NCBI RefSeq assembly: GCF_019578655.1
Contig: NC_063264.1
Location: forward strand, 9,713,213-9,777,212
Length of the DNA: 64,000 bases
Direction of reading: 5' to 3'
Source: Ricinus communis
Lineage: Eukaryota > Streptophyta > Magnoliopsida > Malpighiales > Euphorbiaceae
The notes beneath the pieces were generated by a model. That model did no database searches. It worked only from the letters and a program-made list of their open reading frames with translations, and was not told the origin of the DNA. Numbering within the stretch: position 1 is the stretch's first letter; every line of letters starts with the position of its first letter. Shown here piece after piece: positions 1 through 12,751 of the stretch. Made by a program: the position numbers and the translations under genes.

Positions 1-428
1 CTTGTGCCGCCATAACACTTCGCCACACATAGCTTGGAATAACCCCCATTTCCGCATCCAAAAATGAATAAGATGGAAAATAACGAGCCTTTAAAACTTT
101 ACACATTAAAGCATAAGGGAAATTCATGAATCTCCACCCTGTCTTGCTAACAGAGTATACCAAATTCATACAGCATGCAGAATCCCATCCCTCTCATAGA
201 TTTGTGCACACATAATCCTTTCTAACCAGCCATCAAATACCTCTACCACCATTAGACCCTTTACCCCACAGAACGAATTCATAAGTCGTTCTAACTCCTC
301 ACATAACAGCTTAGGAATTAGAAAAATACTCATTACGTACATTGGAACCGCCTGAACAACTGACTTTACAAGGATCTCCTTACCGATTTTGGAGAAGAAT
401 TTCCTCCCTTACCCTTGAATCCTTGTTC
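1..428 (-). pseudogene. LINE (L1-type) reverse transcriptase fragment, 3' part
   Basis: Read on the minus strand, this translates in broken frames to the C-terminal part of a plant non-LTR retrotransposon reverse transcriptase. From about 390 downward it reads SKIGKEILVKSVVQAVPMYV. Nearer base 1 it reads KARYFPSYSF, then GVIPSYVWRS, the usual stretch between the RT and the zinc-binding region of plant L1 elements. At least two frame changes and an in-frame stop (a TAG where the family has Trp, about 405-415) show that it is dead. It runs off the left edge of the window. The upstream part of the same ORF resumes at 6500, on the far side of the copia element. The family call rests on motif recognition only. 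Confidence 0.8.
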
Positions 429-796
429 TGTAAAAAATTAATGACTCATATAATTATAATAAGATATTAGTGATTAAATCTTATTAGTTAATGAAAGGTT
501 GGAAATTAAATAATTATGATTATTGGTAAAAATTATAACATGAAAGGTTGTAATCATTGGTGCTTTGATGGAAAGCCACCATTAGTCTATAAATAAGAGT
601 TGGTCCTCTCTCTATCCATATTATCAACAATTATAACAAATACAAAACTAAATATTAGAGTATCCATCAATAAGATAAGAGAAAAAGGGAGAGAAATCAC
701 ACTCTATTAAATATGGATCAAGGTATGTTTTTTTTATTTTATTTAATGGTGAAAGACATAAAGTTCTAGATCAATAGACTATTATTTATTTATATG
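429..796 (+). repeat. 5' LTR of copia-1
   Basis: This direct repeat of 6132-6499 begins TGTAAAAAATTAATGACTC. It contains a CTATAAATAAGAG promoter-like TATA segment near 588-600 and ends immediately before the primer binding site. About 30 mismatches against the 3' LTR by eye suggest an old insertion. Confidence 0.85.
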
Positions 797-808
797 TGGT
801 ATCAGAGC
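797..808 (+). other. Primer binding site of copia-1 (initiator tRNA-Met)
   Basis: TGGTATCAGAGC directly follows the 5' LTR. It is the usual 12-base complement of the 3' end of initiator tRNA-Met used to prime minus-strand synthesis in plant copia elements. Confidence 0.85.
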
Positions 809-1692
809 ATGGTGTAAGAAATTATATTTTTCTATAATTTTGTTGAATTTATTGTTGTTGTAGATGCATGCAAGAATTAATCCTTGTTTTTTGCATATAA
901 ATTAAATTGAATAATTTTACATGATTTGGATTAAGTTTAAGATTTATTGATGTTAGATTTTGGACTAATTTTGTGTAAATTTGGTGACACACACTACTGT
1001 AACAAAATCTGTATTTTTGATCAAGGTCCATTGTGACCCATAAAGTTTTGTAAACTATCAGATTGCACGTAAAATTATTTTTCTTCCAATTAAGTCTGAA
1101 ATAATTTACAGTTTCATTCTAATAAAAAAACTTTTAGTCCAGATTCATCCTTAATTTTTAGTACATATATATATCGGTAGTTAATGCTTAATCGAAATTA
1201 AGTTAAATATTTAATGCAAGTAATATATTATTTAAATATATTATTATAAACTCTTGAAATTTATTTTAAGAACGATTTGCTTGTCACCAAAGTGACCAAA
1301 TTTTTAAAGTAAATAAATTTCAAATTATAGATTATAATTTTTAATTACTCATAAATTTTATGTTTAAATAACAATATGATTTTTATGTATTTATGGGTAA
1401 ATTGAAATTTATCATTAAGATATTTAGGGATCAACCCAAAGGTTGGTTAATTAATTTATAATTGATAAACATAATCATGGTAATTAGTATGTTATACTAA
1501 TTTTATTTTTTACATATTCAAAGATAGAAAAAATAAATTTAGTTATGCATATATAATTACCTATAATTGTTTACATAAGTATATCTTATTATCACCCAAA
1601 GGAGAACTTTGATATATTTATGTTTATATTTGAATGTATGGAATAAATATTATGAATCAAAGCATTAATGTATGAGTATTCTATGTTATTTT

Positions 1693-2580
1693 TATTTGCA
1701 GTATCTGTACCCATTTCTCTTCATTCGCATGCTTCATCTGTTCTATTATTTAATGGTTTGAACTTTTATGATTGGTGCGAATAAGTTCAGTTTCACTTAG
1801 GTGTTCTGGATCTTGATTTGACACTTCAAATTGAGAAACCTGCTACTATTACTGATGAAAGTAGCAATGAAGAAAAAAACTTTATATAAATTTTGGGAAA
1901 GATAGAACAAATTAAGTTTAATGTTCATATGCAAATGACTGTTGCAAAAAACTTAAAGAGTATAATTCCTAAAATTGACAATGCTAAGGAATTTAAAAAG
2001 CTTATTGAGGAACGTTCTCAAATAGCTGATAAGTCACTTGCTGGCACATTGATAAGTAATTTGACCAACATGAAATATGATGGTTCACGTGCCATGCATG
2101 AGCATGTTCTTGAAATGACTACCTTAGGAGTAAAATTAAAGACTTTAGGAATGAATGTGGATGAGTATTTTCTAGTACAGTTCATACTGAACTCCTTGCC
2201 TCCTGAACAATATGGTCTTATTCCAAATAAACTATAATATCTTAAAGGATAAATGGAATGTAAATGAATTGACCAATATGCTTGTTCAAGAGGAGACAAG
2301 ATTAAAAAATCAAAGAGCTCATTTAGTTCATCTCTTAAGTCATCAAGAAGCTGGAAAGAGTTGCAAAAAGAAAGGTGGAAAGAGCAAGAAGAAAGGTTTA
2401 CACAACTTGAATGAATCTTCTAAGGGTGCTCATAAGGAGGAACACGGGAGTGTTAAGTGTCACTTCTGCGATAAAATCGGGCACTTAAAGAAGGATTGCC
2501 TGAAACGTAAAGCTTGGTTCGAAAAGAAAGGTAAGCATTATGCTTTAGTATGTTTTGAATCAAATTTTATTGAAGTTTCG
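1693..2580 (+). pseudogene. copia-1 gag (nucleocapsid) remnant
   Basis: A gag-like reading frame is broken by stops near 1784 and 1890 and by a frame change near 2235. The clearest part is 1893-2237. It is followed by a lysine-rich stretch (about 2340-2400) and a CCHC zinc knuckle, CHFCDKIGHLKKDC, near 2460-2501. The zinc knuckle is the RNA-binding motif of copia nucleocapsid. It cannot make an intact protein. Confidence 0.8.
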
Positions 2581-2589
2581 CATAATACT

Positions 2590-5500
2590 TGGTGGATTGA
2601 TTCCGGTTCCACTACCCATCTTTCTAATACGATGCAGGGATTCCTTATGATCCAAACCATAAGACCAAATGAAAGTTTTATCTTCATAGAGAATCGAAAG
2701 AAAGCTTCTATTGAAGGGCATTGGTACTTATATTTTAATTTTAGATACAGGACATTATTTGGATTTATTTCAAACTCTTTATGTACTCATATTTTCTCGC
2801 AACCTAGTTTCTTTATCGAAGCTTGATGTAGCGAGATTTTATTTTAAGTTTGATTCTGGATCTTTAACTTTATTTAAGAATAATAATATTATTGGTTCTG
2901 GATTATTATGTGATGGTCTCTACAAGCTTAAACTTGATAATTCTTTTGTTGAGACATTAATGACCTTGCATCATAATGTTGGTACTAAACGTAGTTTAGT
3001 CAATGAAAGTTCTGCTTACTTGTGGCATAAACGTTTGGGTCATATATCCAAAGATATGATACAAAAATTAGTAAGGAATGAAATACTTCCAAGTTTGGAC
3101 TTTACTGATATTAAAGTGTGTATTGATTGTATTAAAGGAAAATAAACAAAACAAACTAAGAAAGGAGCTAAAAAAGCACACAGTTTCTTGAAATTATACA
3201 CACTGATAGTTATGGTCCTTTTGATGCTCCAACTTTTGGTGGAGAAAAATATTTTATTACCTTTATCGATGATTTTTCTCGTTATGGTCATATTTATCTA
3301 TTGCATGACAAATCTCAATCAATCAATTTATTTGAGATTTATATTAAAGAGGTTGAGAGGCAATTAGATAAAAAGGTAAAAATCATAAGGTCAGATAGAG
3401 GTGGTGAATATTATGGAAAATACGATGAATCTGGACAATGTCTAGGTCCATTTGCCAAATTTCTTGAAAAATATGGTATTTGTGCTCAATACACAATGCG
3501 AGGAACATCACAACAAAATGGTGTTGTAGAAAGGCGTAATCGTACTTTAATGGAAATGGTTAGGAGTATGATGAGTCATTCTTCTTTACCCTTGTCATTG
3601 TAGATGTATGCATTAAGAACTGCTATGTATTTGCTAAATAGTGTTCCTAGTAAGACAGTTCCAAGTACACCTTTTGAACTATGGATAGGAAGGAGACCTA
3701 GTTTGAGGCACTTACATGTTTGGGATTGCCCAACAGAAGTAAGAATTTATAATCCACATGAAAAAGAAATTGGATTTACAAACAACCAGTGGTTATTTTA
3801 TTGGTTATCTAGAAAAGTCTAAAGGGTATAGATTTTATTGTCCTAATCATAGTACAAGAATTATTGAATCTGGAAATGCAAGATTCATTGAAAATGGTGG
3901 CATTAGTGGGAGCGAAAGAATACATGATGTTAGTATTCAAGAAGTTAGGGTGGAAGTTCCTATACCCAAAACTTCTACAATTGTTGTTCCTAATGTTATT
4001 ATTCATCCCAATAACATTCAAGAATAACAAATAAATGATCAAATGCTTCATGATGAAAATGTCAATAATGAAGCCATAGTAAATGAACAACAAGAAATAA
4101 TAGTAAGAAGGTCTCAAAGAGAAAGGAGATCTGCTATTTCTGATGACTATGTAGTTTATCGACAAGAGTCAGAAATGGACTTAGGAACTAATAATGATCC
4201 AGGTTCATTTTTAGAAGCCATGAATTGTAATGATTCAATTAAATGGATTAATGCTATGGAAGAAGAGTTAAAATCTATGGATCAAAATCAAGTCTGGGAC
4301 CTTGTTGAGTTGCCTGAAGGATGTAAAAAGATTGGAGGCAAATGGGTTTTCAAAACCAAACACGATTCAAAAGGCAATATCGAAAGACACAAAGCCAGAC
4401 TTATTGCCAAAGGTTCTACTCAGAAAAATGGCATTGATTACAAAGAGACTTTTTCACTAGTGTCTAAAAAAGATTCTCTTAAAATTATTATGCTTTAATG
4501 GCTCATTATGATTTAGAGCTACATTAAATGGATATCAAAACTGCTTTTCTTAATGGAAATTTGGAAGAAGAAGTTTATATGGATCAACCTGAGGGTTTTT
4601 CAATTAAAAAAAAGGATCATATGATGTATAAACTAAAGAAATCAATATACAGACTTAAACAAGCTTCCCGTCAATGGTATATTAAGTTTAATGATACCAT
4701 TACTTCTTTTGGATTTCAAGAAAATATTGTTGATCGGTGCATATATATGAAAATCAGTGGGAGCAAGTTTATTTTTCTTGTTCTGTATATTGATGATATT
4801 TTACTTGCTGCTAATAACCTTGGTTTGCTACATGAAAGCAAGAAATATCTCTCCAATAATTTTAAAATGAAGGATATGGGAGAAACCACATATGTGATAG
4901 AAATAGAAATATTTCGTGATAGATCATAAGGTTTATTGAGCTTATCTCAAAAGGCTTGTATTAATAAAATTTTAGAGAGATTTAAAATAGACAAATACTC
5001 AGCAGGGATAGTTCCAATTCAGAAGGGGGATAAATTTAATGTTATGCAATGTCCGAAAAATGAATTGGAACGAGAACAAATGAAGAACATTCCTTATGCA
5101 TCTATTGTTGGGAGTTTAATGTATGCTCAAACTTGTACCAGACCAGACATTAGTTTTGCGGTTGGAATACTGGGCAGATATCAAAGTAATCTAAGATTAG
5201 ATCACTGGAAATCTGCAAAGAAAATTCTTAGATACTTGTAAGGAACAAAGGATCATATGCTCACTTATAGAAGATCTAATCACCTTGAGGTGATTGGATA
5301 TTTAGATTCAGATTTTGCTGGATGTGTTGATACAAGAAAATCAAAATTTGGCTACTTATTCCTATTAGCCAAAGGAGCAATTTCATGGAAGAGTGCGAAG
5401 CGGTCTATCATTGCTGCATCCACTATGGAGGCTGAGTTTGTAGCTTGCTTTGAGGCTACCGTTCATGGATTATGGCTACGAAATTTTATTTCAGGACTTG

Positions 5501-5768
5501 GAATTGTCGACAATATAGCCAGACCGCTGAAAATTTATTGTGATAATTATGCAGCAGTTTTCTTCTCTAAAAATGATAAGTATTCTAAAGGTGCTAAGCA
5601 TATGGAGATAACATACTTTGCCGTTAAAGAAGAAGTTTAGAAACAAAGAGTGTCAATTGAACATATTAGCACAAATCTTATGATTGCAGATCCTTTAACA
5701 AAAGGATTACCGCCCAAAACCTTTAATGAACATGTTGTAAGAATGGGCATTTTTAGACGTCATTACTA
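2590..5768 (+). pseudogene. copia-1 pol remnant (protease, integrase, RT, RNase H)
   Basis: Domains appear in copia order. Protease has the active-site motif WWIDSGSTTHLSN near 2590. The integrase zinc-binding part is near 3023-3140 (LWHKRLGHIS, then CIDCIKGK). The integrase core is at 3200-3600 (FIDDFSRYG, RSDRGGEY, QQNGVVERRNRT). RT is at 4200-4930 (GGKWVFKTK, DIKTAFLNG, YIDDILLA). RNase H is at 5250-5640 (SDFAGCVDTRKS, EAEFVA, YCDNYAA) with a short tail to 5768. Stops or frameshifts near 2825, 3145, 3603, 3822, 4027, 4498, 4929, 5241 and 5640 break the frame, so there is no intact polyprotein. Family assignment is firm; activity is excluded. Confidence 0.88.
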
Positions 5769-6131
5769 ATATTTTATCAAGTTTATTTTAAGTTTATACA
5801 TTTGATACTTCAATTATGTGTTTCTGATTTTCCGGTTTTCTCTTTGGTATACATAATTGCTTTAGAGTAATATTGACAGGAACAATCTTGAAATAAAGAC
5901 ACTAATTTTGGACAATTAATATTATTTTTATTAAAGATCATGTTAAGTTGAGAATTAGTATTGTGGTACATGGAAGGGATTATGTCGATAAAATGATATA
6001 TGACCGCTATGACCCGCATTAACATTTCTACTTAATAATGATGTTATGTCATAGCCAATATAAGAAAGAATTTAATATTGATTTTCATGCACTTTATGTT
6101 CTTATTAAATCATATGAGCCAAGTGGGAGAA

Positions 6132-6499
6132 TTTAAGAAATTAATGACTCATATAATTATAATAAAATATTAGTGATTGAATTCTATTGGTTAATGAAAG
6201 TTTGTGAATTGAATAATTATGACTATTGATAAAAATTATAACATGAAAGGTTGTAACCATTGGTGCTTTGATGGAAAATCATCATTGGTCTATAAATAAG
6301 AGTTAGTCTTCTCTCTACCCATATTGTCAACAATTATAACAAATACAAAACTAAAGATTAGATTATCCATCAATAAGATAAGGGAAAAAGGGAGAAAAAT
6401 CACACTCTATTAAATATGGATCAAAGTATGTTTTCTTCATTTTATTTAATGGTGAAAAACATGAAGTTGTCGATCAACAGGCTATTATTTATTTATATG
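6132..6499 (+). repeat. 3' LTR of copia-1
   Basis: This is a direct repeat of 429-796, preceded by the purine-rich AAGTGGGAGA (6121-6130), the plus-strand primer. It ends TTATTTATATG at the same point as the 5' LTR. The sequence after it returns to antisense LINE. Confidence 0.85.
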
Positions 6500-6735
6500 C
6501 CCAAGCTCTATCCTTCACAAATGAGAAAACATCTTTTTTTATTTTTTTTTTTATCCATAGCTCGCCCAACAAGCAGGGCTACACAACAAGGAAAGCTTTC
6601 CCCTTACACTTGCCATAAAAGCGAAATCTCACGAGGTGGAGACTTGAACTCAAGACCTCCGCCTTCCAAGAGCAATCGCTCTTGCCACTTGAGCTAGGCC
6701 TTAAGTGTAAAACATTTCTCTTATTGATAATTGAT
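6500..6735 (-). pseudogene. LINE reverse transcriptase fragment, continuation of 1-428, split by a SINE
   Basis: On the minus strand 6500-6532 reads DVFSFVKDRAW, the motif that precedes the RIQG...KIGKEILVKS segment found at the right end of the 1-428 fragment. The frame is therefore continuous across the 6-kb copia insertion apart from a net gain of about three bases. Upstream, beyond the SINE at 6533-6708, it continues as INKRNV. Only about 50 LINE bases remain here, with the rest lost or unrecognisable. Assignment rests on reading-frame continuity with a known L1 motif. Confidence 0.7.
6533..6708 (-). mobile_element. tRNA-derived SINE
   Basis: On the minus strand the element starts GGCCTAGCTCAAGTGGCAAG. 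It has an A box (TAGCTCAAGTGG, 6685-6696) and a B box (GAGTTCAAGTC, 6641-6651), about 33 bases apart as in the internal RNA polymerase III promoter of a tRNA gene. It then has a tRNA-unrelated body and a terminal A tract, seen as T-rich 6533-6552 on the plus strand. An approximate target duplication AAAACAT flanks it (6526-6532 and 6709-6715). The host sequence is the LINE remnant; removing the SINE and one duplication restores a LINE-like frame. Confidence 0.85.
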
Positions 6736-6897
6736 TAAATATTTAATGATATTAATATATCATGAAGTTTTTTTTTCTTTTTAATTGGGATAAGATTATT
6801 TCTTTTTGATGTATAAATAAAATGTAAAAATGTAATTTAAACTCAAATATAAATTGGACATGGAATAATTACAATAATAGTGTGTAAACTAGTAAAT

Positions 6898-6900
<3 letters not shown>

Positions 6901-6989
<89 letters not shown>
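6901..6989. repeat. (AT)n microsatellite, about 44 repeats
   Basis: An uninterrupted AT dinucleotide tract. Both strands read as Ile-Tyr repeats, which are not genes. Length is likely to vary between individuals. Confidence 0.95.
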
Positions 6990-6991
<2 letters not shown>

Positions 6992-7189
6992 GACCAAAGA
7001 GTGGGGCGGAAAGGGGAGGTAAGCTCTCTGTTCTAATTGGATTCATGGATCATTTTTCAATCACCTGAATCTCGAGACGTTCTTCGCTAATAAATCCGTG
7101 GATATTGTCAGCAAATAATTTTTTTTCTACCATGCTAATGTGCCTCGAATGATCCACATCTCAGGGTCATATATATATATATATATATA
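6990..7189. other. Unassigned spacer with a short AT repeat
   Basis: Low-copy-looking sequence with no recognisable gene, ending in a small (AT)n tract at about 7170-7189. Confidence 0.5.
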
Positions 7190-7462
7190 ACTGATTTAAT
7201 ACACTCAAATATTAATAATTTTTAATTTGCACACTAAATTGTAACTTTTAAGAGTTTAAATATTTAATTTTTAAATTTTAAAAAGTTGATATAACATTTT
7301 GTAATAGTCGATGTGGATTACCTGTAAGTTGTTGTTGACCTGCTATATACACTCAGTCGTAAATATTTAATAGGTTTATACACCAAATTATAACTTTTAA
7401 AAGTTTAAACACTTAATGGTCAAATTTTAACAGTCTAAATACTATTTTTATAATTATTCTAG
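7190..7462 (+). repeat. Dispersed AT-rich repeat, two related subunits
   Basis: Two subunits (about 7193-7290 and 7360-7460) share an ACACYAAATTRTAACTTTTA core, then AAGTTTAAACACTTAATGGTC. The same family recurs at 62459-62880, so it is a dispersed repeat. I cannot assign it to a transposon class. Confidence 0.65.
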
Positions 7463-7639
7463 TCGACATCAAGCCGTTTAAATTTTAAGACATAACAAAA
7501 GGATAAGAAGGATAAGAAGGATTTTCTCAAAAAGGTTTTTTTTCAAAAAAAGGAATAAAGAGGCTTTATTTTCATGAGGGATAATGATTTCCTATCATCA
7601 TGAAATTCTTCCACAACCTAATTAACTGATGCCATTACT

Positions 7640-8204
7640 AATTAATATGTAAACATAGAGATGGCAAAGCTTTACCCAAACTCGAACACCCGATCCAACT
7701 CGTCTAAAAATTTAATCCGTCCGAACTCGAATTTTAATACAAAATTAAAGATTCGAATTAAAATTGAACTGACACCAAAACCCCCTCAACTTGAAATGAC
7801 TCAGACTTAAAGCAACCTAAGATCAAAGTGATTCAAAATCCGAGTAACCTTAGGTCAAAATAATCCGAGCTTGAAATAGTAAAAAATTGAAAATAACTTG
7901 AGCCCGAAATGATCTGAACCTGAAATCGACAAGATTCGGTACTTGATAATATCTGAATTTATAACTAACACAACCCGATTCAAAATTCGAAATGACTCGA
8001 AATATAACTTTTTATCAAAATAACGATAGCATTTTAGTGACATTTAATTATCATATATAACTAATTTTGATACTAATTTTCTTAATATATTTAATTTTTA
8101 ACTAGAATTTTAAGAAATATTTTTTGTAATATCATCTCCAAATATTTAATATTTTAAAATCATTGCTTCAAAATTATTAATCATTAAATAAAATAATTAG
8201 CTTG

Positions 8205-8251
<47 letters not shown>

Positions 8252-9080
8252 AAAAATAAAAACGTTAAAATGTGATTTAATAAAATTTAATTTAATTTTT
8301 TTAAAAAATTTTCTTTAAGAAAAAGAAAAAAAGTGAAATTATTTTATATTTATATTTATGGGGAAAAACATTTAAGATTAAAAATAAAATTAAAGTTCAA
8401 GTAAAAAATTAATTAATAATTTTAAGCGGTTTTCTTGTAAAAGCTAAAAAAACTTAATTGATAATAAAAAATTAATTAGATAAATTTTCAATGTTTTGAA
8501 TTTAAATTTTATAATTTAAAATACTTTTATAAGAAAATTAAATAATTAAGTTAATTATTCTTAAAATTAATAAAACTTGTATTTTTTATTTAATTTTTTG
8601 AAGGAAAATTTCAAGGTAAACAAAAATAATAGTTGAACAAAGAGGCGACCATGCAAATATGAGGCAGAAAATGCTCTACCATAATACAGAAATTTGAACT
8701 TCTGATGTTCAACTAGATAATTTTAAAGAAATTAAATATATAAAGTTTTATTAGGTAAAATTCATGAGATCAAAAAATAAAATCAGATAAAATAGTCTAA
8801 AAATTTAACCCGAATCTGACCTAAAATTCGAGACAATCTGAACTAGATTTTATCCAAACCTGACTGGAATTTAATCCATAGTGATCCGAATTCAAGAAAG
8901 AAATAAGGCTAGAAAGACGTGACCCCAGCCCAACCTGAACTCAATCTAATCCGAATATGATCCGAGTAGAACTCAATATATCCAAAAAAATTCAAACCTG
9001 AAATGGCAAAATATAAAATAATCTGAGAATCTAAAACGATCTTATCTAAGCCCAACTCGACCCGACCATTTGTCATCTCT
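7640..9080. repeat. Degenerate repeat rich in CCGAACYYGAA-type motifs, with an (AT)n tract
   Basis: Short imperfect motifs such as AACCYGAACTCGA and AAATGATCTGAACCTGAAATC recur irregularly at 7670-8010 and again at 8780-9080, separated by an AT-rich core with (AT)n at about 8212-8246. Motif-dense ends around an AT-rich middle could be the subterminal repeats of a non-autonomous DNA transposon, but I could not define its ends. No coding sequence is supported. Confidence 0.45.
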
Positions 9081-11560
9081 ATTTAAAAATTAAATTTATC
9101 ACTAATATACCCTTAAGATAACTTAAATAAAATCTATAAGGCCAATCTAATAATTGTTGCCTTCATCATTTAAAATTACTGGGGCAAATTTGACAAGAGT
9201 TTCAAAAATCAAAACAATTGTAGTTACCACAACACAAATAAAACGATAGTATTCAACAACAATTATTGCAAAACTTTTAAAAAGGGTCGCTAAATAGATT
9301 ATACATTCTTATATACTTTGATGCTAGATAATAAAAAACGTATTTAGAGTTATCTATTTAATAAATATATAAAGATATTGAAAAATCACTATAAATTACA
9401 ACCTCTAGAATTCATTTAATATTTTTGGATAAATTAATCTAAATTTTAAATTTTTCCAAACATATTTTTGTAAAGCGCGTCATTAGATATTGTATCAGTA
9501 AATTAATGAAATAAATATTTTTTTAATTTTTATCAACTTAAAAATCTAATATTATTTTACTTTTTTAAAAAGCTTAAATTGGATGTATTTGACCATTTGA
9601 CACAAATTCAGAAGACTATTGGCTAAAAAAATGAAATTCGATGTATTTGACGTTTAGACATAAGTCTATGGGGCTATTTACTGAAAAATTTTAAATTGAG
9701 TGTATTTGAATCTTGAATATGATCCTTCATCTACTATCTTATTATATGATTCTCTAAAATAAAAAATTTAAAATATATAAAAGAAAGTGTATTTAAAATG
9801 CTCTAACATTTGAGGAGGAGATGTGTTTGAGTTACTGTAAAAGTCTAATAACCTAAACAATTTAAACCTTTACGAAAATTTGCTATTCTGTTCAAATATT
9901 TAAAGATTGTCAATTTAGCCATAATGTTAATTAATTTAGTGCGATTTTGGCCCAATAGAGCTAGTTATCATATGCTAATTAGGAAATGAAAAATCTAAAT
10001 TAATAGGTCATAATGACATATTATCATTCACATTGCTTAATTTTGACCAGTAGCTTAACTTAATTAAAATTACACTAGACTAAATCATTGCTAAATTAAT
10101 AATTTTAAAAAAAATTGAATTAAAATAACGAATTTTCATAAATGTCTGGATTTTTTAGACTATTAAGCATGCTGGAAATGCAAAATGGAAATCAGGAGGG
10201 AGATATAATTTTGAGTGCCAATTATTCTGTTGACGCGACTTTTACTGTGACGACTCCCACTTCGCGTTCGCTACATCAATGGAATTTCTGGCCGTTCAGA
10301 CAGCCCTTTAGTCTTCTAATTCCATGTTGTCTTCTTAGAAGTTTTGTCTCAGTGGAGACGAAGAAAAGTAAATAAAATGAATTGACAAATAAAACTAACA
10401 GACCCAACAATAAGATAGGCGTTGTATCAAAGACTTGGTCCCATAACACAAGTCTTTGCCTTAAAATGGAACACTCTAAAAGGATACTAAGTACAATTAA
10501 ATATACCATGTCTATTATTATTATTATTATTATTATTAAATAACTGTTTAGGTAAATGATACTTATCAAAACCTTGTATTTCTATTTTATAATTAAATAT
10601 AAAAGAATATTTGTTTTGCCCAGCTGGTTGTAATTGATATACTTATTGGTGTACATCAAATATAATTTCATAATAAATATTTTTATTTATGCATTTCCCG
10701 AAAAAGATTTCCATCAGCTTACATTTCTAGATGTAGGAAACATTGACCCGGCTCAAGGCAAAGACTATTTATGCTTAACATTTCAATAAATAAAAAAATT
10801 CTAATTTTGTGATATATATATATAGTTTATAGAATTTTAATTTTGTTAAGACTCTAAACAATTTTTATTTATGAAATAATAATTAGTATTAATAATCTAT
10901 TTCGTAAAAATTTATGTTAACTATATTAGATTTTTAAATTAAAACTACTTGACGATGATAATTTAAAAAAATTATTTAAATTTGATAAGTTTTCTAAAAT
11001 ATGTGTGCTTTCTAATACTAATGGTTTGTATTTATTTCAATATTAAAAATTATAAAAAAACTATAAACCAAAAAATACAAAATCCAATTAAAAATTAAAT
11101 TTTATAAAAAAATAACTTTTTTTCTAAATATATGGATATCTTAAAAAATACTATTAGCTATTTTTATCGCGATGATTTAAAAGAAAAACTAAAATTATTA
11201 AAATTTTATTTATATTTAACCATGTTATGAGAAAGAATAATTAATTTAACTATATCATCAATTGAAAAAGATTTATATTATAAATCCGAACACAATAATC
11301 AAATTAGTAATTTGACATCTTAAAAGTAAGAAAAGTAAATTTTAAATAATTTTTATAATACATTTCTATTATAAAAGGCTATAAATTAAATCAAATGTGG
11401 CTCACAATCACAAAGATGATTGAATAAAAATATACTCGATCAAGTCTTATTTTTGACTTGATAACATACTCGGGATCAACTTGACTCAATCACAATATAT
11501 ATATATATATAGAAGGGTTTAACCACCTCAAATTTTTATTTGACCCGACTTTGATTACTT
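9081..11560. other. AT-rich intergenic DNA without a recognised gene
   Basis: Contains three imperfect tandem units of about 60-65 bp at about 9575-9725 (each begins AAATTSRRTGTATTTGA), a (TTA)n tract at about 10511-10541, and many homopolymer runs. The short open frames at 10142-10569 have no recognisable domain. Confidence 0.6.
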
Positions 11561-11699
11561 ATAAATATACTAAAATAGAAAGAGTAGTATTTGACTCACT
11601 CGTAAACCTGTCAAATCCAGTGTTATGAAACATTAAAATTCTGTAGATTTGGAAAAATAGAAGTCGTTTGCAAAGTCCTTATGCTATGGCGTCTTGTCC

Positions 11700-12696
11700 A
11701 ATGCGAGCGGTCATGGAAACCTTACTAATACATCCTATCTCAAAACGCAAGTCTTCGAATACGGACCTGAAATCGATTCAAGCTGAGCCGAACACAACAA
11801 TTTCATGCTTGATTTGTTTAATTGTAACAGTGATTCGAGTTCGATGCGAGTTTGATGTGAGCTTTTAGAATGGAACTCGAGCTCGACTTGTTTGAAAATA
11901 ATTAGCCTCACAAATAGCTCGAGCTTAGTTCGCAACTAGCTCGATTCGATGAATAGCTTGAGTTCAGTTTGAATTTGATTCATTAAGTAGTTGCATAACG
12001 AGAAAAGTTCAAATTTGAGCTTATTAAACACAATTGGAGCTCCAACTGAAGCTCGATCTCAAGCTTGTTAGACATTTTTTAATAATTAATTTAATTAATA
12101 GCAACATTCAAAAATATAGCAAGAAATGATGAAAGTATCAAATTTAGTAAAAAAATAAAAAAATTCAAATTTGTAATAAAAATGATCAACATCAACGTCT
12201 AAAAATATAACAAAATATGTAAAAAAAATATTACTAAAACAACATGAATAATAAAATTGTAGACCAACAATGCATAAAAATTGCAAAAAGACCATACTAA
12301 ATATATCACAAATTTATATTAATTTAAAAGAGCATATAGACGAACTTACAATTTAATTTTTTAGTAGCACTCACCTTTTAGTGAATAATATTTACAAAAT
12401 TTAAAATAAATTTTAAAATACAAAATAGTAGAAGTGTAATATAATAAAGTAGTTAAAGTTTTTCATAATAATATATTAACTTATATAAATTACAATTTTG
12501 ATTTATTTAAGTTTAGCTTTCAATTTGATTACCTTTTATAAATATAAACGTAAATTCCATCCAAAATTTTAATTAAATTAATTTTTTTAAGAAAAACTAT
12601 ATGATCCAACATCGACACTCTGCTCTATTGATTTAAAAATTCGAATTGGACAAATATGAGATATCTAAAAACTTAAAAGCATGGTATTGAAAAGAA

Positions 12697-12751
<55 letters not shown>

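Larger units (their letters stand above)
429..6499 (+). mobile_element. Degraded full-length Ty1/copia retrotransposon (copia-1), inserted in a LINE
   Basis: Two direct long terminal repeats of about 368 bp, roughly 90 percent identical by eye, bound a 5.3-kb interior. The interior has a primer binding site, gag, protease, integrase, reverse transcriptase and RNase H in the copia order, then a purine-rich tract (6121-6130) just before the 3' LTR. Stops and frameshifts split the coding part into about nine pieces, so the copy is inactive. The flanks are two halves of one antisense LINE reading frame, so the insertion interrupted that LINE. I find no clean 5-bp target duplication. The outermost LTR bases have diverged (TG at 429, TT at 6132), so the borders are uncertain by a few bases. 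Confidence 0.9.

Noticed and set aside
6843..7068. Open frames on both strands with long Ile-Tyr repeats
   Set aside because: They are translations of the (AT)n microsatellite and have no gene-like context.
10142..10569. Overlapping open frames of 77 and 97 codons
   Set aside because: No recognisable domain, and the minus-strand frame runs through a (TTA)n microsatellite.
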